Positions 57,100 to 64,000 of a stretch of 64,000 nt of DNA are shown here, in pieces. The position numbers were made by a program, and so were the translations under genes. Source of the DNA: Scedosporium boydii (lineage: Eukaryota; Ascomycota; Sordariomycetes; Microascales; Microascaceae); assembly GCA_002221725.1 (NCBI GenBank), contig NJFT01000001.1, forward strand, positions 372,001-436,000. Reading direction: 5' to 3'. The notes beneath the pieces were generated by a model that worked only from the letters and a program-made list of their open reading frames with translations, was not told the DNA's origin and did no database searches. Every line of letters begins with the position of its first letter. Within the stretch, counting starts at the first letter, position 1.

Positions 57100-58691
57100 A
57101 TGCGCACCTCTCAGCTCGTCTTTGCTACGGCACCGCTCTATTTGAGCATGGCCGCCTCGTCGCCCTCGTGCTTCAATCCTGTATGTGAATGAACCTTTTC
57201 GGCCCAAAGAAGATAAAACTCAGACATCCTCTCCCGTTTCGGAAGAACACTAATAGTTTATTCAATTTAAAGTGCGCTGCCCTTGCTGCTGCCCTTCCAG
57301 GTGCTGTTGCTTTCCCCAACTCAACAGCGTACGCCGAGTCCAACACCTTCTGGTCCAACCGACAGTCCGAAGTACAACCCGCCTGCTTCGTCACGCCCCG
57401 AAGCAGTGTGGAGGTGTCGGCCGCAGTTAAAATCATTACTTCCCATAACGTGCCATTCTCCGTCAAGAGCGGCGGCCATACAGCTTTCGCCGGCGCATCA
57501 AATGCCCAGGGTGGAATCACCATTGACCTCCGCAACCTCAACAAAATCACAGTGTCTGATGACCGCGAAACCGTCTCGGTCGGCCCCGGAAATCGATGGA
57601 TAGAAATATCTACCGTTCTTGAGCCGCTGGGTCTCGCCGTCGTGGGCGGACGAGCTGCCGACGTCGGCGTCAGCGGTCTTGTCCTTGGTGGAGGGATTTC
57701 GTACTTTTCTGGAAAGCGAGGCTGGGCGTGTGACAACGTCCGCGCCTTCGAAGTCGTCCTGGCGTCTGGAAAGATCGTCAGGGCGTCTCCCACGGAACAC
57801 AAGGATTTATTCTGGGCTTTACGAGGAGGTGGCGGGTCCAGCTTTGGCATCGTCACGCGGTTCGACCTCGCCTCTTTTCCTCAAGGCGACCTCTGGTCCA
57901 GCGACTCCATTTACCCCGGCTCCATGGCCGCTGATCTCCTCCCTCATTTCGTGGACCTCACGATATCTGGCCTTCCCTCAGACCCCGAAGCCCATACGTA
58001 CTTTGTCCTCACCAACCAGCCCGCGCTCGGGGGCCAGATTGCGCTTACATCCTTCTACCACTCCACACCCCCTTCTCCTCCCGAGTCTATCCCCCCGGTC
58101 TTCGAAAATATTAAGAACCAACCGAACGCCATCTTCTCCAGTACTACAGTCGCGAACGTTTCTACTCTTTCCCGCAATATCGACCAACCCTACGGCCAGC
58201 GCCAGACCTGGTGGGACACCACTGTCCGCGTCGTAAACGCCGATCTATTCGTCGAAATCCTACCCCTCTTTGACGCTCATGTCTCGCGCCTGCTCGCCGC
58301 CGCCAATGGCACTACTCTCACGCCTTTCCTCGTCTTCCAGCCCATCTCAACCAACATCATCGAGGCGATGCAAATGAACGGAGGAAACGCACTGAATTTG
58401 AAGCCTGAAGAGGGCCCCCTCATGTTAGTTCAAGTGACGGTATCATGGGACGAAGCTTCCATTGATTCCGTTGTCGAGTCGAGCTGCAAGCAACTCATCG
58501 GCGAGGTCGAGGCTCTTGCGAAGGAGAAGGACGTTCACAAGGGCTTGGTGTACATGAACTACGCGGGGAGCGAGCAGAAGGTACTTGAGAGCTACGGGAA
58601 AGAGAGTTTTAGTAGGTTGAAATCCATCTCGGGGAGGTATGACCCCAGTGGAAAGCTTCACTCGCTATGGACTGGGTATTTCCAGGTATAG
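57100..58691 (+). CDS. Secreted FAD-linked oxidase (berberine-bridge-enzyme-like, PCMH fold), 2 exons
   Basis: Exons are 57100-57180 and 57273-58691, joined in phase 0, giving 499 residues. Residues 1-20 (MRTSQLVFATAPLYLSMAAS) look like a signal peptide, then SCFNPCAALAAALPG. The FAD-binding PCMH domain has PFSVKSGGHTAFAGAS with the likely flavin-linking His96, then GGITIDLRNLN, and GVSGLVLGGGISYFSGKRGWACDNV. In bicovalent members a Cys stands in the GVSGxxLGGG segment; here that segment reads GVSGLVLGGG, so attachment is probably through His only. The C-terminal berberine-bridge motif GLVYMNYAG is present, and FSRLKSISGRYDPSGKLHSLWTGYF ends the protein. Substrate is unknown; relatives oxidise sugars or secondary metabolites. 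No cluster partners are adjacent. Confidence 0.93.
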
Positions 58692-59493
58692 ATAGAGTTT
58701 GTCTGTTCTTTTGGCATGTTCGTGTTGGACACACTCGTTTTCTGCATGGCATCATTGATACCCTTCTTCATGACCTGTATTTTTTTTTAGCATGTATTAT
58801 AGACTTATAAATATGCAATGATGCGGACGGCATTTCTCATGCTAGTCGGAACACTTGGGCTCCTAGAAGCATCTACTTGAAGTGAAATGGAACCTCTCCT
58901 GGATTGCCAAGGTCGCGTCTTGCGGTGGGGTGCATCGATGCTATTGCCTGAGCAGCATGTTTACCCTGTGCAGTGACAGTTGATGATGAAGAGCTCCAGA
59001 TAGAGAAGCAGGTCAATCCTCGTCGTTACTCCGCAGACGGGCAAGCATACAACACGAAAGTCTTCATTGTTAATCTCATACTGTACTCTACGAAGTAAGG
59101 TGAGACCGAAATCTACAACCCGGCCCAATGGTTAAGCTACCACCAAATAATGGAAAAGAAGAGAAGAAAGTAAAACTAGGTATAAAGGTAAGGTGGCAGC
59201 ATCTCATAGTTCCTGCCCGTCTTCTTGGTTGACGCTGGCCTTCCAGATCTTGATCAGCGTTTCAGCCACAGAAACTAACGGCATCAACACACATTCCACC
59301 CCTCGATCATCGATCATCGGTATCGGATACCTTTGGCCAAAAATATATATACAATTAAATAAAGAAGACACAGGTTCATGCATAAAACGCCACATTAAGC
59401 TTCTCTTCTAGCCCTTCCTCTGATCCAGAGCACAGACATTAAGATCAACCCTCATCGTCTGGCGACATCTCCCAAGCACCCGGCCCATTCTCC
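58692..59493. other. Convergent 3' region (oxidase / small secreted protein)
   Basis: About 0.8 kb between two stops. A T-tract at about 58781-58789 and AT-rich sequence fit 3' UTRs. Nothing else is visible. Confidence 0.55.
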
Positions 59494-59781
59494 TCAACAA
59501 ACGCAATAGGGGATATCATTGATCATCTGGCAGCAGCCCGCCTCTCCACATATGTTCTGCAGCCTGTTGCCCCGGCCGTCTGGGTTGCATACGACGATAC
59601 CCCACCAGGGTGGCGCACCGCCGATGATGGCACACCAGTAGTCTCCGGGGCGGCAGGCTTGCTGGCGTTTTTCTGGGTTTGTGATGTCAAGGGCGGGAGT
59701 GGTATCCGGAGTCGGGATGGCTAGGGTAGCCGGGAGGGAGAGGAGGGAGAGGAGGGTAAAAAGAGATGTGTGGACCTTCAT
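59494..59781 (-). CDS. Small secreted cysteine-rich protein, eight Cys
   Basis: The single exon encodes 95 residues from the Met at 59781. Residues 1-21 (MKVHTSLFTLLSLLSLPATLA) form a clear signal peptide. A short Pro/Thr-rich propeptide ends in EKR (37-39), a Kex2-type dibasic site. The mature part would be about 56 residues with eight Cys at 43, 50, 65, 78, 83, 84, 93 and 95, the last being the C-terminal residue. The CC pair and even Cys number suggest four disulfides. An upstream in-frame Met (59820) would add a Lys-rich stretch in front of the signal peptide and is less likely. I recognise no family. It could be a surface or effector-like secreted protein; this is inference only. Confidence 0.7.
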   Translation of the reverse strand: MKVHTSLFTLLSLLSLPATLAIPTPDTTPALDITNPEKRQQACRPGDYWCAIIGGAPPWWGIVVCNPDGRGNRLQNICGEAGCCQMINDIPYCVC

Positions 59782-62700
59782 TGCCCCTTTCTTTCCTTCT
59801 TTTCTTTTCGTTTCTTTCAACCTTCGGTGCTCGACACACTAAGTGAACCGTGGATATGCGTGTTTCCTTTTGGTTCTTCTTCAGTGGTAATCTGCGGGTC
59901 CGGTTCTGGATGCCGAGAGTTGCTTGGCAGTTGGGATGTGGGAAGGGGAAAGTGTAAAATGGCTTGAACTGCAGATCAACAACATGAATCGTCCCAAAGT
60001 ATGAACCAACCTGGACACCTGGAAGCTTGGTAAAGGAGATGGGCGGCTCTCTTTATCCCCTTCCCTTCAGAACTTATCCATCTCTATCCCGTCCCCTCCC
60101 CGAACCGCGGAATTATGAAGGCGAGGGAAGTGGTCTTCCACCAACATAAGCCACGGCCCACGCTGCATCAAAATCCCACATTCGTCCTGTGCTCCAACGC
60201 AAACGGCCCACCTTCCCTGCACCCTCGTGCGTGTAATCTGAGGGGATTTCTGGGCCGGAAAAGCTCGAAAAGTCTCCAAAGTTCGTGGGGTTTGAAATTT
60301 CATAAGATTTTAGAGGCTCGCATGGGGAGAATGAGCCTGCGGTCCTGCGACCTCGCAATATTCTGCCCGGAGTCCCGCACCGAGCCGTTCCGAGTGGTTT
60401 AAACAGCGCCAACGCGCGGTAGCATGGCAGCTCTTGGCGCCTATATTGCTCGGGAACTGATCCAATTAAAGGATCGATCTTGGATTTTTGTTGGCTTTTA
60501 AGTCTCTCGGGTTACTCTGGTGGGTTCATATCGTTAGTCGCTTTGCAGAAGGCAAATAATTATGGTTCCACGCCTTGCCGGGAAGCTTCGGGCTATGAAC
60601 CGGTGCGCTGGAGATGCGGGTCAGCTCAGTTCACCACCTTCCACGGTAGTCGTGGTGCGCTATGCGATATGCTTTGTGAGCCGAGGATATTGCGTTGCGA
60701 TGGATACTTAAAAGCCAAAGACTCTTCATAACGGATGATTCAAAATGTGTCTTGGACGTTCATCGTACGAGAAGGACAGGACCGTGATGTCTGTGAATCT
60801 GGATCGAGCCCTAGGGGATCGCCAATGGAGGTGAGGGCTATGCGCCTCTATGACCGTTGACAGCACTCGCTCGTAGACAAATTAGAATAATCATTAATCA
60901 ATCCATTGATTAATTGATCAAATGTTGTTTGTAATCAAAGGACTGACTCGCCCAGGATCGTCCCGGTTCTCAAAGCGACTCATTTGACACCACCGACTCT
61001 GTTCAAGAACATATCTTGCTCTTTTCCAAAATAATCACATCCAGCACATCATCTCGTCAACCCCCGGACATCCTGGGCCACGGCAATTGGTGAAGGGGCA
61101 ACATGGCCTCGTCTTCGAGGAAAACTGCCCGAGGTAATTCCCGAGCGTGTGTCAAACCCCCGTCGAGATGTCAAAGTGCCAAAATGCAATATGCCAGAAG
61201 GGCGAAGAGTGAAGCGTTCAAATCCCAGATGTCTGCTGCAAAAGGCTAGCGCTTTTCGTTCACCAGGAGGTCCGAGTTATTTTGTAGATCTACATTTGGG
61301 CGATTGTCTACGTCCTTGAATCATTGCTATTTTAAGTTGGATCTTTTTAAGGAGGTAAGATAAAAAAAAATGTCTTTACTCTCCAAGAGAAATAAGTGCA
61401 GCCGGGTTGGTGACAGGGGCTGGATTTGCGTTTGCCCTGATTCTGGGTCAAAAGGGACACCGCATTCTGCCCAAGCAAGCCGCTGGCGGTCATCACCCCC
61501 ATTGGCCTTTGATTCCCCTTCAAACACAAGCTCGATGAATATGACATCAACTTGCATTCTGGAGATGGGGAGGAAGAGGGGATGAGCCCAGTCAATGTCA
61601 CACGACAGAGAAATATGAAGCTCCTTAGCTCTATTGCATTGGCTCCCGGTGATAGGGAACAATCCCAAGGCCCTCTCATCAAAGCTGGCTATCTTCGCGC
61701 GAGACGTAGGGGGACATGTCGCACAACTGGACAGTGGTGCCCGAGCTCGGGGACACAGCGGTCCGGGGAGCAACTCCACCCAAATCTCGGGCGCACCCGC
61801 TCGTCACGACGAAGTAGTACCAAGAGTGGAGCCCGAGTCTCTCCATCTTCTTCAAGTACGAAGGAATAATAACGCATTTTGCCTCTCTGACGTTTGCAAG
61901 GAACACGGACTCTCACTAATTGAAAGTTGACCTGGTTCCGGGGACACACATAGGCGAGAGTCAGTGCGCTAGCTAAAGTGTTCGAGAATTGCTTGACTTT
62001 GACCAATGGTTCGCGAGACGACACGGTAATCCTAGCTGTCTGTGCAGAATCAAGGGTTTGGTGGCTTAAGAGCAGAGGCTCACATGAGTGCACACACACG
62101 AAACAAAGACGCCACCAAGCAAGGAGTCCTCGACTATGAGTATGTTGACCGTTGAACGAAGTACGGAGTAGTGGTGCATGTACCAAGTACTCATAAATGG
62201 ATGTTCCAGGATGTGGTTGCGGTAAGTGGAGGGAAGAAGTGTTCGGTTAGACTAGCTTCGTGTGCCCTGGGTCGACTTCGCCTCTAAAGATGATGGCTGG
62301 CTTTGATTTCGACGTGCAGATGCATTGGCATCCTTGTTTTCCTCGACGGTCATTACTCGAATAGTCAATCGTCTCCGCGTGGTTGTTCATCGGCGAGGTT
62401 AGTCCAGGGTCAATGCAGTAGTGTAGTGTGGACTGAGTGGGTGGAGAATAGGGATCAATTGATGCCTCGTCAAGTCGTCAAGCCACGAAAAATTAGGACA
62501 GGCTGAAATCATTTTAGGAAGTACGAAGTACGGTTTGCGTTTCTCCCCGAGTCTACGAAGTACAGGTGCTGGTATAGGGGGGAAGGGTGAAAATCGTCGA
62601 AAAGGCTGGTGATATTGGCAGCGGTCATGGATCGAGTGGCACGTGGCAGACGACTTACTCCGTCCACCGATGCAAGTAATGATCAATTTGTTCTGTTCCT

Positions 62701-64000
62701 GTCCGGTGGCTTCTTAATACCGTTGACTATTACCAGCATTGCTAACATCTTGAGGCTCACCGAGTGATGGGAACCCAAGACAAGGGGCCCAGCCAGCCAC
62801 GCTACGACTCTGAACCCCGTCATCAAGCAGGGTTGGTGACAGGCGGGATTCCAATGCTCCTTCCAGGGTCTTCCGGCTAAATTTCGAAACCCCCCCAACC
62901 TGTACAAAGTACAGTAACATGTGCAGGAACACTAATCGAGTCCGGAGCATCCACTCCAGAACATCCACCCCAGCAAGTAGTCTAGCCACTAGGGCCTCTG
63001 TAGGTGAACGTTGGCTCCCGACAGTCTTGCGCCGCGCCGGATCATAGAGTGTCTGACATTGACCTCACAGTGAATAAGTTTGGGATGACCTTGTCAAAGG
63101 CAGTTCGGTTCGAAGAGTATCCATTATCACCACGCTAAACAGTGCATTGAGCATGAGTTGTAGCCTAGCTGCATCCGTGACATGATGCTTTGCGTTCTCC
63201 CGGCACAGACCTAGCCTGCCACCTGCTAGGTTGTGACGCCGAGGGGCACCCCATGGGGAAACTTTAAGAGTCTTTTGCCAGGCGGAAGGGCCGCTCGGAC
63301 CGCTCGCCACATAAGCTAGTGAGCGAAGTGAGCGTCGCGGGTGACTGCCGGTGCTAGGGCGAGTCGGTTAACTCACATCGTCAGGTTGTAAACCACACGA
63401 CGAGTGCTTCGCCCTGCATGTCACACACCCTGACAGGATGGTTGCAGGTGCTTCGGATTGAGAGGATAAAATCAAGCTTTGTGAGGGCTGGAACGTACGT
63501 CTAGCCGGGATGTCGGTGCGATTGATGCGTTGAGGAAATAATCTAATCGACTTCGCACGTCGCTCTACGTGAGGCACAGAAAGTTTAACCGGAGGCGCGG
63601 AGGAGAGAACCCATTCTTGCTGGGAAGCAGCTTAACCCACCTAAGCAATCGAACGGGTCGCCTCGAAATACCGACATCAGACCCCTGGAAACCAAGACCT
63701 AACCATCAACCAATTTTTTTGCCTCGCGTGGCTCAGGCCACTGTGGGAATCGGTTCCATTACATCGTATGTCCTCACTGTCCCTCCATCCGACCAATTTC
63801 ACGAGGCTGTGCGACAAAGCGTATAGAATATTGGGGAAGAGGGTGTTGAGCCTCTTCTGTATGCAATATTATCGTTTAGTCAAATGGTATCAGAAGTGTT
63901 TCGATGTGAAGGGCAAGCACATTTCACTCGCCTTCTAGCTTGAGCCACGAGCTGCAAGACGAAAAAAATCCTGCACACTCCGCGGACTTTCCAAGCCTCC
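59782..64000. other. Gene-free right end of the window
   Basis: I see no supported gene in these 4.2 kb. The longest frame (61689-62186, minus, 165 codons) has no recognisable motif. The region holds a 10-bp inverted repeat at 60893-60914, GTAC-type palindromes near 62161, 62190, 62521, 62557 and 62899, TCAATTGA at 62455-62462, and a lone CX2CX6C string (minus, near 63420) that is not followed by the rest of a zinc cluster. It could be accessory or decayed sequence. Confidence 0.45.
60893..60914. repeat. Inverted repeat, 10-bp arms, 2-bp spacer
   Basis: ATTAATCAAT and ATTGATTAAT are exact reverse complements separated by CC. All A/T except one C or G per arm, so chance is possible, but the arms are perfect. 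Confidence 0.6.

Noticed and set aside
52241..58691. GST, FAD oxidase and bZIP as parts of a secondary-metabolite gene cluster
   Set aside because: No polyketide synthase, peptide synthetase, terpene cyclase or transporter is present, the genes are separated by large gaps, and a tRNA modification enzyme lies between them.
61103..61249. 48-codon basic frame starting MASSSRKTARG
   Set aside because: Too short to judge, no recognised family, and an internal GTAATT could equally mark an intron; no supporting signal.
61689..62186. 165-codon minus-strand frame in the right-end gap
   Set aside because: No recognisable motif, no promoter-like sequence in front and no conserved-looking block; probably a chance frame.
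63380..63460. Minus-strand string CVTCRAKHSSC resembling the first half of a Zn(II)2Cys6 cluster, followed by a GTGAGT donor
   Set aside because: No second half (three further Cys in the right spacing) is found after any plausible acceptor, and the preceding frame has no basic nuclear-signal-like stretch.

Overview
The window reads as a gene-moderate chromosomal segment of a filamentous ascomycete (Pezizomycotina, most likely a Sordariomycete). Reasons: protein genes are split by short spliceosomal introns of about 58 to 175 bp with GT-AG ends and CTAAC-like branch sites. The gene set also includes a class III-type chitin synthase, a Som1/SomA (Flo8-like) LisH regulator, the Fta4/Nkp1 kinetochore subunit and a fungal-type Tom6. 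I see no tRNA or rRNA gene, transposon ORF, CRISPR array or prokaryotic operon. I cannot name the species.

Layout, left to right: homoserine kinase (minus, 269-1547); class III-type chitin synthase (plus, 4873-8167); Tom6 (minus, 9104-9437); a conserved fungal protein of unknown function (plus, 10437-11374); Som1/SomA regulator (minus, 13078-15852); TRAPP subunit Bet3 (minus, 18254-19028), divergent from a U5 snRNP 40K WD-repeat protein (plus, 19422-20696); a two-helix membrane protein with two PPxY motifs (plus, 22561-24118); a seven-knuckle CCHC protein of the Gis2/Byr3/CNBP type (plus, 27796-28594); kinetochore Fta4 (plus, 31152-31970), convergent with a calpain-family protease (minus, 32360-36041); a GH3 beta-glucosidase with a PA14 insert and no signal peptide (minus, 37711-40424); a bZIP factor (minus, 43481-44903); an RluA-type tRNA pseudouridine synthase (minus, 48842-50566); a glutathione S-transferase (minus, 52241-53196); a secreted FAD-linked oxidase (plus, 57100-58691); and a small secreted eight-cysteine protein (minus, 59494-59781). 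The last 4 kb holds no gene I can support.

The genes are mostly unrelated housekeeping functions (amino-acid synthesis, wall synthesis, import, vesicle tethering, splicing, kinetochore, RNA modification) with a few secreted or accessory genes to the right. I reconstructed exon-intron structures by hand; every multi-exon model below closes in frame. Most family calls rest on motifs I recognise, not on a search.

I did not find a convincing undescribed multi-gene system. The most interesting observations are at gene-structure level: a 9-nt micro-exon in bet3, a GC-AG first intron in the chitin synthase gene, a probable 1-kb 5'-leader intron in the Gis2-like gene with a hairpin just past its stop codon, a two-start (dual-targeting) layout in the pseudouridine synthase, a bZIP whose invariant Asn is Asp, and an uncharacterised membrane protein with paired PY motifs.
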